In this document: positions 1 through 6,861 of the stretch, one piece after another
How the letters are laid out: each line of letters opens with the position of its first letter
Position numbering within the stretch: position 1 is the stretch's first letter
From: Gammaproteobacteria bacterium
GTDB lineage: Bacteria > Pseudomonadota > Gammaproteobacteria > DSM-16500
Assembly: GCA_013287025.1 (NCBI GenBank)
Contig: JABDEN010000034.1
Coordinates: 1-17,940 of the forward strand
Direction: 5' to 3'
Length of the DNA stretch: 17,940 nucleotides
The notes under the pieces: model-generated
Told to the model about the DNA's origin: nothing
Databases searched by the model: none
Seen by the model: only the letters and a program-made list of their open reading frames with translations
Translations under genes and position numbers: made by a program

Positions 1-1010
1 CATTTTCCATTGATTAAGTTTTCCAATTTTCTTATCTCAGAGATTATATTATCGAAATTTGGTTGCTGACCGTAAAACATTTTATTACTAAGCATCTTGT
101 TAAAATCATCTTTGAGCAGCTGAAGGTAATCCTCATTTGGTATTAGCCGTAAATTTCCATTCAGACAATCGTCATATTTTGCAAATCCTGAATCATAAAA
201 GGTCTTTTTAACTTTAATTACTTCATTCAGAAGGTCGCGATTAGTAAGCGCTTTTTTGCCAATGTCATTTTTGGATAGCATTGATACATCATACCAATGC
301 CTTGAAATTCGATTTGCATCCTCTTTAAGCGTGGGGCGATTGCATTCATAGTGAATCAATGTGAGTTTTTCCCAATATGTTTTTTCAGGTGATAAAGTTG
401 TTGCCTCAGCTACAGGAAATTCTAGATCTATGAGATACTCAAAAATATCCGTTGTTATAGTTTGTTTGCTACTTGGTATGGTTATATTTCTACCGCCAAA
501 TTCCAGTTTGACATTATCAATGACATATCCACTTTTTTGCTCTATTACAGACGGATAATGTAAATACATTGTTTCGCCGTCGTTATCTAGCTCTACACGA
601 GGTGAGTTATTTGTAAATTGTTCCGATATGATTTTTTCAAAATATGGAATGATTATTTCATTAATATGTTGAGTTAACATTGATCGGAGTTGAATACCAA
701 TATTTTTAATCTTAGTTTTGCTAACCCCATCAGCAAAAGGATTATCGCAATTAAAAGCTTTATAATCTATGGTAATATCTACGTCTTCTGAAAATCGATC
801 GATTACACGAAATGCTTTCGATAAAGATGTTCCACCTTTAAACGCCATAGGAAATCGGTTTGGCATTTTAAATAAATATTCCAACGCCCAGCATATCCAA
901 ATATCTTTTTCCAAAAGAATAGCGTCTCTTTTAATGTTTGGATTAGTTGATAATGATCTTAATATTTGAGCTTGTTCTTTTTGTGATAATGATAAATATG
1001 GCTCAGACAT
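1..1010 (-). CDS. AbiEii-type nucleotidyltransferase toxin (partial, C-terminus off the left edge)
   Basis: Reading the minus strand from an ATG at 1010 gives 336 codons with no stop before the window edge, so the C-terminus is missing. The protein shows the hallmarks of the AbiEii/AbiGii toxin family. FKGGTSLSK (about residues 57-65) followed by RFSEDVDI (72-79) is the nucleotidyltransferase GG/S...DxD active site. PEKTYWEKLTLIH (208-220) and RHWYDV (237-242) match further conserved family motifs. In the family the toxin transfers nucleotides to RNA (tRNA acceptor ends in a related toxin) and stops growth, for example on phage infection. The start lies one base after the stop of the antitoxin gene, the usual translationally coupled antitoxin-then-toxin order. 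All visible catalytic residues are intact, so the toxin is probably functional. The family call is firm and the exact RNA target is unknown. Confidence 0.9.
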   Translation of the reverse strand, partial: MSEPYLSLSQKEQAQILRSLSTNPNIKRDAILLEKDIWICWALEYLFKMPNRFPMAFKGGTSLSKAFRVIDRFSEDVDITIDYKAFNCDNPFADGVSKTKIKNIGIQLRSMLTQHINEIIIPYFEKIISEQFTNNSPRVELDNDGETMYLHYPSVIEQKSGYVIDNVKLEFGGRNITIPSSKQTITTDIFEYLIDLEFPVAEATTLSPEKTYWEKLTLIHYECNRPTLKEDANRISRHWYDVSMLSKNDIGKKALTNRDLLNEVIKVKKTFYDSGFAKYDDCLNGNLRLIPNEDYLQLLKDDFNKMLSNKMFYGQQPNFDNIISEIRKLENLINGK

Positions 1011-1011
1011 A

Positions 1012-1617
1012 TTATATTTCCTTTGAATTTTTATATTGTAAAACTACATTGCTCATCCATGCGGGCATATATTCCGTTGACGATGTAAATTTTTCGAATT
1101 CTTGTGGTGTAAGCCGATTTTCAATTTTGTTGATAGTTTCTTTAGATATAAGGGTTTTACCGAGATACCATAAAGCAAGAATAGCTAATCCAACTTTTGA
1201 TTCAGACAGCGGGATTTTTTTTCTGCTTACATGTTTGAGTGTTACTTCTAATCCACCCAGGTTAAATTTTCGCGATTGTCCAGTAGTTAAGAAGATTGGT
1301 TGAGCTGGTACTTGTGTAGATAGACCAAGCTGTCTAGCTGCTTCTGCTCCGCTTACTTGTATTTGTTCATTTGTTTTTTTTGCAATTGCTTCAGCAACTT
1401 TAAAGGGTTCTGGCAATACCTGTCCAACGAAACGATTTTCTTCAGGGCGCACATAAACGCCACGAGTTAATCTAACCACCTTCCCAGTGGCAGTAAGTCT
1501 AGAAAGCGCTTGGTCTACTGCTGCACGCGTGCCAAAGCCCATCAAGGCGCTGGTCGTAAATGGCTTGCCTCGCGGTGTTTTTTGGACATATTGTTGAACT
1601 TTATGGGTGGTACTCAT
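1012..1617 (-). CDS. AbiEi-like type IV antitoxin (DUF6088 family)
   Basis: A 201-residue protein with an N-terminal winged-helix-like region (about 10-57, ending in RLTRGVYVRPEE) followed by an alpha/beta region carrying EAARQLGLS and LTTGQSRKFNLGG. This is the layout of DUF6088/AbiEi-type antitoxins, which pair with AbiEii nucleotidyltransferase toxins. In the AbiE family the antitoxin does not bind the toxin. It counteracts it indirectly and represses the operon by binding DNA through the winged helix. The ATG at 1617 has a Shine-Dalgarno AGAGGA about eight bases upstream. The stop is one base from the toxin start, so the two form one operon. A well-spaced promoter lies just upstream (1639-1667). 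The antitoxin identity rests on sequence pattern plus the partner gene. Confidence 0.85.
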   Translation of the reverse strand: MSTTHKVQQYVQKTPRGKPFTTSALMGFGTRAAVDQALSRLTATGKVVRLTRGVYVRPEENRFVGQVLPEPFKVAEAIAKKTNEQIQVSGAEAARQLGLSTQVPAQPIFLTTGQSRKFNLGGLEVTLKHVSRKKIPLSESKVGLAILALWYLGKTLISKETINKIENRLTPQEFEKFTSSTEYMPAWMSNVVLQYKNSKEI

Positions 1618-1638
1618 ATTTCAATCCTCTTGTCATAA

Positions 1639-1667
1639 AATATATATTGTTTTCTGACAAAAATCAA
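1639..1667 (-). promoter_or_regulatory. Predicted sigma-70 promoter of the AbiE-like operon
   Basis: On the minus strand, TTGATT (1662-1667) and TATATT (1639-1644) are separated by exactly 17 bp, about 20 bp upstream of the antitoxin start. Both hexamers are close to consensus. AbiEi proteins autorepress, so an operator is expected to overlap here, but no clear inverted repeat was identified. Confidence 0.5.
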
Positions 1668-1761
1668 GCGTCATAAGTTTCAATAATATATGCTGTTTAA
1701 CCCCCTGTGTTGCCGCCTTATTTAAAACCATTGCAGGGGAGTGAAAGCTAAATGAGCGAGC

Positions 1762-2142
1762 CTAAACACCACCCTTCAATTGACCAGCTTCATTGACTAA
1801 AGCCAGTCGGACGGCTTCGAGCTTGGCCATTTTGGCGCCGCGGAGGACTTCGTAAATTTCAGCAAGTTTTGATAAGTTTTCAGCTTTACTGATACGGTTA
1901 GCAGAGGAATTTTCGGGGAAATCTCGGATTTCTCGCAATAATTTGGCTAATTCATCCCAATTATAGGAATACATCATTTCACGAGGAACCTGACGTTTGG
2001 TCGGGTCATTAATGTCTTTTTTATCAGGATCAAGAATAATTGCTTTATACTGCTCTGCCGCAGCCAATAAAGCATCTAATTTGTCTTTTGTGTTACTTGA
2101 AGTAAGTTCGCCATGTTTTGGATAAAAAATCATATTCGCCAT
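1762..2142 (-). CDS. Small soluble protein of unknown function
   Basis: A 126-residue protein that I do not recognise. The ATG at 2142 (MANMIFYP) was chosen over an in-frame GTG at 2148 because a strong GAGGGG Shine-Dalgarno sits five bases before the ATG and would be overlapped by the GTG. The protein is mostly helical in appearance and charged, with no signal peptide and no membrane segment. The middle (about 30-60) is Asp/Lys-rich (LDPDKKDINDP) and the C-terminal half (about 78-115) is a likely amphipathic helix rich in Ala, Leu, Lys and Glu. It follows comM on the same strand with an 87-bp gap that contains an inverted repeat, so it probably has its own promoter. Codon use looks ordinary and the ORF is clean, which supports it as a real gene. 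Confidence 0.65.
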   Translation of the reverse strand: MANMIFYPKHGELTSSNTKDKLDALLAAAEQYKAIILDPDKKDINDPTKRQVPREMMYSYNWDELAKLLREIRDFPENSSANRISKAENLSKLAEIYEVLRGAKMAKLEAVRLALVNEAGQLKGGV

Positions 2143-2201
2143 GCACACCCCTCACTTATATTGGATAAATTTTAATCAATTATTAACACCATCCCTCTGT
2201 T

Positions 2202-2220
2202 CATTATAATCGATATAATG
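2202..2220. promoter_or_regulatory. Palindromic element between comM and the small unknown gene
   Basis: Perfect 7-bp arms CATTATA and TATAATG flank a 5-bp centre in the 87-bp gap. On the minus strand the right part supplies a TATAAT hexamer about 60 bp upstream of the gene starting at 2142, so the palindrome could be an operator overlapping a -10 box. No good -35 is visible and there is no T-run, so a terminator is less likely. Low confidence. Confidence 0.3.
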
Positions 2221-2229
2221 TCCGCCGTA

Positions 2230-3750
2230 TTACTTCAGTACATATTTTGACTTATCTAAACTACGATATAACAACGCCTCGCTTAAATGCACTTTTGAAA
2301 TACTTGCCGCATCCTCCAGATCCGCAATGGTGCGTGCGACTTTCAAAATTCGGTGGTAAGCGCGCGCGCTTAAATTAAATTTTCGTATCACTTGGTTTAA
2401 CATCGTTTGTGATTCCGTTGATATCGAGCAATATTCTATTAATTCATTACCACTTAATTCATAATTGTATTTTCCCTGACGTTTTATCTGTCTTTCTCGC
2501 GTCTCAACCACTCTTTCCTTTACTACTATACTTTCTGCCTGATTGTCTACTTTTATAGAGAGCATCTCTGGTGGCGGAGCGCTCACCTCGACATGCAAAT
2601 CAATACGATCTAATAAAGGTCCAGATAATTTTGCTAAATAACGCTCAATTTGTTCATTGGTACAGCGACAGTTATCTTCACCACTTCCCGCGTAACCGCA
2701 TGGGCAAGGATTCATCGCAGCAATAAGTTGAAATTTTGCTGGGAAAATTTCTTGATAAGATGCACGAGAAATCGTGATCTGCGCAGCCTCCAAGGGTTCT
2801 CGTAATGATTCTAAAACTTGCCGTTGAAATTCTGTTAATTCATCCAAAAATAAAACACCTTGATGTGCCAGTGAAATTTCACCCGGCCTGGGCGGTCGCC
2901 CGCCTCCCACTAATGCAATGGAAGATGCGCTATGATGTGGACTACGAAAAGGAATGCGTTGCCAATCATTATAATTAAAGCCGCGTCGCGTGATGGATGC
3001 GATCGCTGCAATTTCCAAGGCCGCTTCCTCCGTGACATCGGGAAGAATGCCAGTAATACGATTCGCTAACATCGTTTTACCAGCACCGGGCGAACCGATG
3101 AGTAATAAATGATGATGACCTGCAGCCGCAACTTCTAAAGCGCGCTTTGCAGTACTTTGGCCTCTCACATCACTTAAATCCAAACGTTCGGAAGCATGAT
3201 TTATCACTGTTTTGTTTTCACATGCTGGAAGCGTAGCTTCGCCTTGCAGATATGCGCACACCTCCAATAAATGCTTAGCAAAATACACTTTTGCCCCATT
3301 TACCAAGCCCGCCTCTAATGCATTGGCTTCAGGAATGATGAGTTGATGCTTTGCCGCCATAGCACCAAGCACAATCGGTAATATACCGCTAATGGATCGC
3401 AATTCCCCAGATAAAGCCAGCTCTCCCACAAATTCCATCTGTGACAATTCAGCGCGAAGCATCAGTTGTTTTGACGCAATTAAAATGCCGAGCGCGATCG
3501 GCAAATCAAAGCGCCCGCCTTCCTTTGGTAAATCAGCCGGCGCTAAATTAATTGTTAAACGCTTACGTGGAAATTTAAACTCCATATTGAGCAAAGCGCT
3601 GCGCACGCGATCTTTGCTTTCTTTCACCTCCGCTTCCGGAAGTCCCACAATATTCACCCGAGGAATACCAGGTGATAAATGAACTTCCACCGTAATCAGG
3701 GGCGCAAGGACTCCGGCGCTTGCCCGACTATGAATAATAGCAAGTGTCAT
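2230..3750 (-). CDS. comM: ComM/YifB-type AAA+ ATPase (Mg-chelatase-like)
   Basis: This 506-residue protein has the size and layout of ComM/YifB. An N-terminal LonC-like fold begins MTLAIIHSRA and carries PGIPRVNIVGLPEAEVKES (28-46). An AAA+ core follows with Walker A GSPGAGKT (219-226), Walker B GVLFLDEL (298-305), and a Cys cluster NPCPCGY...CRC (347-363) typical of the family. LLDRIDLHVEV is near 379-389. ComM is a hexameric helicase that promotes branch migration of incoming single-stranded DNA during natural transformation. The ATG at 3750 fits the family N-terminus and has an AGGAG site about ten bases upstream. A longer frame back to 3834 would overlap the start of cfa and is not believed. 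It is divergent from cfa with only 45 bp between the starts. It appears intact, implying possible natural competence, though other competence genes are not in view. Confidence 0.95.
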   Translation of the reverse strand: MTLAIIHSRASAGVLAPLITVEVHLSPGIPRVNIVGLPEAEVKESKDRVRSALLNMEFKFPRKRLTINLAPADLPKEGGRFDLPIALGILIASKQLMLRAELSQMEFVGELALSGELRSISGILPIVLGAMAAKHQLIIPEANALEAGLVNGAKVYFAKHLLEVCAYLQGEATLPACENKTVINHASERLDLSDVRGQSTAKRALEVAAAGHHHLLLIGSPGAGKTMLANRITGILPDVTEEAALEIAAIASITRRGFNYNDWQRIPFRSPHHSASSIALVGGGRPPRPGEISLAHQGVLFLDELTEFQRQVLESLREPLEAAQITISRASYQEIFPAKFQLIAAMNPCPCGYAGSGEDNCRCTNEQIERYLAKLSGPLLDRIDLHVEVSAPPPEMLSIKVDNQAESIVVKERVVETRERQIKRQGKYNYELSGNELIEYCSISTESQTMLNQVIRKFNLSARAYHRILKVARTIADLEDAASISKVHLSEALLYRSLDKSKYVLK

Positions 3751-3795
3751 ATAAAATAATCTCCTAGACTCGTTTATATTGAAAGAGGCTCTCTC

Positions 3796-4953
3796 ATGGA
3801 AACTGCTGAAAAAATCGTCAAGGAACTTATCCAACTCGCTAACATTGAAATTCCCGGAGATTTAGAAGTGCATCACCCGGATTTTTATGCGCGCATTTTG
3901 CGAGACGGACCGTTGGGATTCGGCGAGAGTTACATGGAAGGTTGGTGGGATACAAAAAGTCTCGATAAACTTTTCGATAAAATCAATCGCAGTAATATAG
4001 GCTATAAAATCAAAAAAAACAAACGCTTTCTTTTAAAAATTGCATTGAGCAAAATTTTAAATTTTCAAACGCAAAAACGTGCGTGGACGGTTGGAAAAAA
4101 ACATTATGACCTCGGCACGGATCTTTTTCAGAAAATGTTAGATAGCCATATGAACTACACCTGTGGATATTGGCAAAACGCTAAAAATTTGGAAGAAGCG
4201 CAACTCGCAAAGCTAGAATTAACTTGTCAAAAATTATTATTAAAACCCGGAATGCGATTACTTGATATTGGTTGTGGATTTGGTGGACTTGCGAAATATG
4301 CCGCAGAACATTACGGTGTTGAAGTCGTGGGTGTCACTATCTCAAAAGAGCAACAAGCACACGCCAAAAAAGTTTGCGAAGGTTTGCCCATTCAAATTCG
4401 TTTGCAAGATTACCGAGATATGAAAGAAAAATTCGATCGCATTGTATCCCTTGGCATGTTTGAGCATGTGGGATTTTTAAATTATAAAATTTACATGCAA
4501 ACCGTACATCGATGTTTAAAAAATGACGGTGTTTTTCTGCTTCATACCATCGGGAATACATTTGCAGAATACCCCAACGAATGGATCACCAAATATATTT
4601 TTCCGAATGGAATGCTGCCTTCCATTGCATTGATTGCGAAAGCATCCGAAAAATTTTTCGTGATGGAAGATTGGCATAATTTTGGAGCAGATTACGATAA
4701 AACTTTGATGGCATGGCATAAAAATTTTGAAGCAAATTGGCCGTTGTTAACATCCAAGTATGATGAAAAGTTTTATCGCATGTGGAATTATTATTTATTA
4801 TCTTGCGCCGGGACTTTTCGTGCACGTGCCATGCATCTTTGGCAAATTGTTTTTACCAAAGAAGGAATGATCGGTGGCTATAAAGCACCACGTGAAGTCG
4901 AAATTCGTCGATCAATTGCTTCAAATTGCTTGATAGAATCGTCGGCAGGTTAA
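3796..4953 (+). CDS. cfa: Cyclopropane-fatty-acyl-phospholipid synthase
   Basis: A 385-residue enzyme, close to the usual Cfa length of about 380. It methylenates the cis double bond of unsaturated phospholipid acyl chains using S-adenosylmethionine, at the inner face of the membrane, typically in late growth or acid stress. Visible family features are the SAM-binding LLDIGCGFGGLAKYAA (155-170), NYTCGYW with the conserved Cys at 123, MFEHVG with Glu223, LLHTIG with His250, and GADYDKT with Tyr300. These correspond to residues around the active site and bicarbonate site of E. coli Cfa. The start ATG is preceded by AGAGG seven bases upstream. Divergent from comM and monocistronic as far as can be seen. 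All catalytic positions are present. Confidence 0.96.
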   Translation: METAEKIVKELIQLANIEIPGDLEVHHPDFYARILRDGPLGFGESYMEGWWDTKSLDKLFDKINRSNIGYKIKKNKRFLLKIALSKILNFQTQKRAWTVGKKHYDLGTDLFQKMLDSHMNYTCGYWQNAKNLEEAQLAKLELTCQKLLLKPGMRLLDIGCGFGGLAKYAAEHYGVEVVGVTISKEQQAHAKKVCEGLPIQIRLQDYRDMKEKFDRIVSLGMFEHVGFLNYKIYMQTVHRCLKNDGVFLLHTIGNTFAEYPNEWITKYIFPNGMLPSIALIAKASEKFFVMEDWHNFGADYDKTLMAWHKNFEANWPLLTSKYDEKFYRMWNYYLLSCAGTFRARAMHLWQIVFTKEGMIGGYKAPREVEIRRSIASNCLIESSAG

Positions 4954-5033
4954 GTGTTCGTCCTTCGCTTTCTTGATTTTTTGTAACTTTAATGATAGCT
5001 TGCGCGCTTATTAAAATTATAAAGGATATTGCT

Positions 5034-5492
5034 ATGCGCTCAGGTTATGGTACCTTTTTTGATAAATCAGATGAAAAAGTTCTACAACTTCTTTCATCAA
5101 ATTCAGACGCCCAATCTTTGCTTAAAGAAAGACAAGAGTTAATTCGAACCTTAGAGAAATCAAAAAAATTGAATTCCAAAAAAAATTCAGATGAAAGTAA
5201 TAACGTGACATGGAATGCGGCTTGCACTTTGGTTGTCAGCATTCTTCTTGGTTTTTCTTCACACGATATATTTAAAAACTATGTATCTGATTCGACTGCC
5301 GCAGCTATTACAGTGACACCCGCCGCACTAGTGGCCACAATAGGTTATCTTAAAATTGCAATTAATGAATATTATGATAATTTAAAGGCAAAACCAACTA
5401 TAGATGAAATAAAGAAAATCGATGAGCGATTGACAGAAATAATAAAAAATATAGGTTTCACACCATCACACGGGCAAACCTTTACCTCATAG
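5034..5492 (+). CDS. Small predicted membrane protein of unknown function, two transmembrane segments
   Basis: A 152-residue protein that I do not recognise. The ATG at 5034 was chosen over an in-frame ATG at 4992 because AAGGA lies seven bases before it. Residues 10-50 are highly charged and likely coiled-coil (KERQELIRTLEKSKK). Two hydrophobic stretches follow, about 59-75 (WNAACTLVVSILLGF) and 88-110 (rich in Ala, Val and Ile). The charged tail (111-140) looks like another helix. The shape is therefore cytoplasmic helix - membrane hairpin - cytoplasmic helix, the plan of several small inner-membrane proteins and of some secreted effector transmembrane hairpins. It stands alone between cfa and a convergent unknown gene and ends just before a strong hairpin. 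Function is not inferred. Confidence 0.65.
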   Translation: MRSGYGTFFDKSDEKVLQLLSSNSDAQSLLKERQELIRTLEKSKKLNSKKNSDESNNVTWNAACTLVVSILLGFSSHDIFKNYVSDSTAAAITVTPAALVATIGYLKIAINEYYDNLKAKPTIDEIKKIDERLTEIIKNIGFTPSHGQTFTS

Positions 5493-5520
5493 TTGTTCTT
5501 AAAATGCACCAGCAATTTTT

Positions 5521-5560
5521 AAAAAAACAACCTTCTTATCGTACTTAAAGAAGGTTGTTT
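5521..5560 (-). terminator. Intrinsic terminator, strong on the minus strand
   Basis: A 13-bp perfect stem (arms 5525-5537 and 5548-5560, core AACAACCTTCTT / AAGAAGGTTGTT) with a 10-nt loop. On the minus strand the stem is followed by a run of seven T residues, a textbook intrinsic terminator for the gene ending at 5619. On the plus strand the tail is only TCTCT, so termination of the gene ending at 5492 would rely mostly on the stem. It sits between two convergent genes and probably serves both. Confidence 0.85.
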
Positions 5561-5618
5561 CTCTACGGAAAATCGTCAATTGCGAGGAACATGAAAAACG
5601 CTACGATTTTCACAGCAC

Positions 5619-6329
5619 TCACCGAAAACCCATTTTACTCGGAGATGCATTACCATCGAAAAGTGGCACATCGAATAAATCATTGTGGGGAGAAATATTC
5701 GCGACCGGACTTAATGGTTGCGAAAAAAAATCCGTTGGCAATGAATCATTCATAGGATTATTTAAACTATTATTTAAACTATCATTGAATCGATCATTAA
5801 AAAGATATGCATCCGTCATTTGAATATCCGATGTGAATTCATCACCTTCAGGTATAGCAAATAAATTTTCTGATTTTTTTTCGCATGGCTGCATATCAAA
5901 AGCCTGCAAAATAGAAGAAGAGCTAGAACTTTTTGAATCTTGTGAACTCTGGGATTGAGGGGGCAGAGAATTCCGGCGTATCGCTGCGCCTATTAATTCT
6001 TTTGATATTGCATGCAATTTATTTAAATTTTTAGCATTTTCCAACTTTTCCTCAAAAGCACTAGCTAACTCTGAACTGATTTCCCGATAACTAGAAATTG
6101 TTTGAGGATCAGCGATTTTTTTTATTTGATCTGCTAACAAGTATAATTGCTCGTTTTTAATTTTAATTTTCATATCAATCTTGTGATCGGCAGTTTCAAG
6201 CTCAGTAATTTTTTTATTGACTTTGTAAATACTATCTTCAAGATTTTCAGGTTTTTTTCTGATAGAGCTATTAGGGATGTTACGAGCAAAGCTCGCGAAG
6301 TTAGTGGCGGGGGTCTTTCTCTTAAGCAT
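5619..6329 (-). CDS. Unknown coiled-coil protein with Ser-rich and Asn/Asp-rich low-complexity C-terminus
   Basis: A 236-residue protein that I do not recognise. Order of features: a basic N-terminus (MLKRKTPATN), a predicted coiled coil at about 27-75 with heptad-like Ile/Leu/Lys/Glu, a second helical region at 80-118, a Ser/Gln tract (121-140, including six Ser in a row), and a disordered acidic, Asn/Asp-rich tail. The tail contains a SLNN tandem repeat at 184-191 and short hydrophobic motifs (DLFDVPLFDG). There is no signal peptide or membrane segment. The ATG at 6329 follows a GAGAG site that overlaps the stop of a decayed murU fragment, so the gene sits directly behind the remnant. A strong terminator follows it. 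The architecture resembles many secreted effectors of intracellular bacteria, but no recognisable domain supports this. An effector role is a guess. Confidence 0.65.
   Translation of the reverse strand: MLKRKTPATNFASFARNIPNSSIRKKPENLEDSIYKVNKKITELETADHKIDMKIKIKNEQLYLLADQIKKIADPQTISSYREISSELASAFEEKLENAKNLNKLHAISKELIGAAIRRNSLPPQSQSSQDSKSSSSSSILQAFDMQPCEKKSENLFAIPEGDEFTSDIQMTDAYLFNDRFNDSLNNSLNNPMNDSLPTDFFSQPLSPVANISPHNDLFDVPLFDGNASPSKMGFR
5757..5780 (-). repeat. Tandem 12-bp repeat inside the coiled-coil gene
   Basis: Two perfect head-to-tail copies of ATTATTTAAACT (5757-5768 and 5769-5780). The unit is four codons, so gain or loss of a copy keeps frame and changes the number of SLNN units in the low-complexity tail. 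Confidence 0.8.
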
Positions 6330-6333
6330 GTCT

Positions 6334-6444
6334 TTACTCTCTCATTTCTTTCGTACACAATTTAACCAACTGACTTTCTGTTCCAAGATTATACCATCTG
6401 CCCGAAAAATACTCACCAATAATTTGACCTTCCAGGGCCGCTTT
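6334..6444 (-). pseudogene. 3' fragment of a second murU (uridylyltransferase) gene
   Basis: Translating the minus strand here gives 36 codons plus a stop, ending GTESQLVKLCTKEMRE. They align without gaps to the last 36 residues of the MurU at 13113-13775 (24 of 36 identical by my count, including EYFSG, GTE, QLV and the final CTKE/CAKE region). The nucleotide match runs through ATACTCACC and AATTTGACCTTCC in both places. Upstream of 6444 the frame hits a stop and the similarity ends. No 5' part, start codon or nucleotidyltransferase motif is present, so the piece cannot be functional. It lies immediately upstream of the coiled-coil gene, whose ribosome-binding site overlaps the fragment's stop. 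The remnant arose from a duplication or from transfer of a related gene followed by deletion. Confidence 0.85.
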
Positions 6445-6460
6445 TTATGATATAAAAAAG

Positions 6461-6492
6461 ATATTGCAATATATCGAATATCGATATATGAC
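6461..6492 (+). promoter_or_regulatory. Palindromic operator/promoter of the higA locus
   Basis: Two nested dyads lie here: the self-complementary ATATTGCAATAT (6461-6472), and a perfect inverted repeat with 9-bp arms ATATATCGA (6469-6477) and TCGATATAT (6481-6489) around a 3-bp centre. A possible promoter overlaps them: TTGCAA (6464-6469), a 17-bp spacer, and TATGAC (6487-6492). HigA antitoxins bind such palindromes and repress their own operon. The dyads are read directly. The promoter boxes and HigA binding are inferred. Confidence 0.55.
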
Positions 6493-6521
6493 ATGATGTT
6501 GATGTTGTGGATTATCATTAG
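6492..6521 (+). pseudogene. C-terminal scar of a lost higB toxin gene
   Basis: Directly before higA, nine codons read HDVDVVDYH then TAG, twelve bases from the higA start. HigB/RelE-type toxins of this family characteristically end in a motif such as DVxxxDYH, and higB normally lies immediately upstream of higA with such a gap. In this frame a TGA (6489-6491) precedes the His codon and there is no further HigB-like sequence, only the palindromic operator. The toxin gene thus appears deleted, with its last codons left behind. The TAG overlaps the higA ribosome-binding site AGGAG. The short length means chance resemblance cannot be fully excluded. Confidence 0.6.
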
Positions 6522-6533
6522 GAGAAAAATATT

Positions 6534-6824
6534 ATGCTACCAAAAAAACGACCCCCTACCCATCCTGGACAAATGCTTTTAAAAGAATTTTTAGAACCCA
6601 TGAGAATCACTCAAAAAGAATTTTCTGAGCATTTAGGTTGGACTTACACCCGTTTAAATGAAATTATAAATGGCCATCGCGGAGTTAGCCCAGAATCAGC
6701 GCTTGCCTTCGCTGACGCATTTCAAATGGAACCTCAATTCTGGCTTAATTTACAACAAAACTGGGATTTATGGCATGCGATAAAAGTACATAAAAATATT
6801 AAACCCGTGGATAAGGCTGCGTGA
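6534..6824 (+). CDS. higA: HigA-type antitoxin (XRE family), without a toxin partner
   Basis: A 96-residue protein of the HigA/VapI addiction-module antidote family, full length. It begins with the typical HPGQMLLKEFLEP and has a helix-turn-helix at about 24-52 (ITQKEFSEHLG ... RLNEIINGHRGVSPESA). The family's FWLNLQQNWDLW follows at 73-84. HigA normally neutralises the HigB mRNA-cleaving toxin and represses the higBA promoter. Here no higB ORF exists upstream, only a nine-codon scar, so the protein is an orphan antitoxin or a stand-alone repressor. A good AGGAG lies about nine bases before the ATG. A palindromic operator lies about 45 bp upstream. It faces hicB tail-to-tail across 37 bp, and no terminator was seen between them. 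Confidence 0.92.
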   Translation: MLPKKRPPTHPGQMLLKEFLEPMRITQKEFSEHLGWTYTRLNEIINGHRGVSPESALAFADAFQMEPQFWLNLQQNWDLWHAIKVHKNIKPVDKAA

Positions 6825-6861
6825 TTAAAGCACTAATGAAATTATAAAAACTTAAACATCT

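Noticed and set aside
361..1303. Several plus-strand open frames.
   Set aside because: They lie opposite the AbiE-like genes and have no ribosome-binding sites or recognisable protein features.
1701..1739. Inverted repeat CCCCTG / CAGGGG as a terminator of the 1762-2142 gene.
   Set aside because: The stem is only about six base pairs with a loop of more than 25 bases and no T-run directly after it.
3751..3834. N-terminal extension of comM upstream of the ATG at 3750.
   Set aside because: It overlaps the cfa start on the other strand, does not fit the ComM N-terminus, and the ATG at 3750 has a good ribosome-binding site.
5555..5755. Plus-strand 66-residue frame.
   Set aside because: It starts in the terminator stem and runs antisense to the coiled-coil gene.
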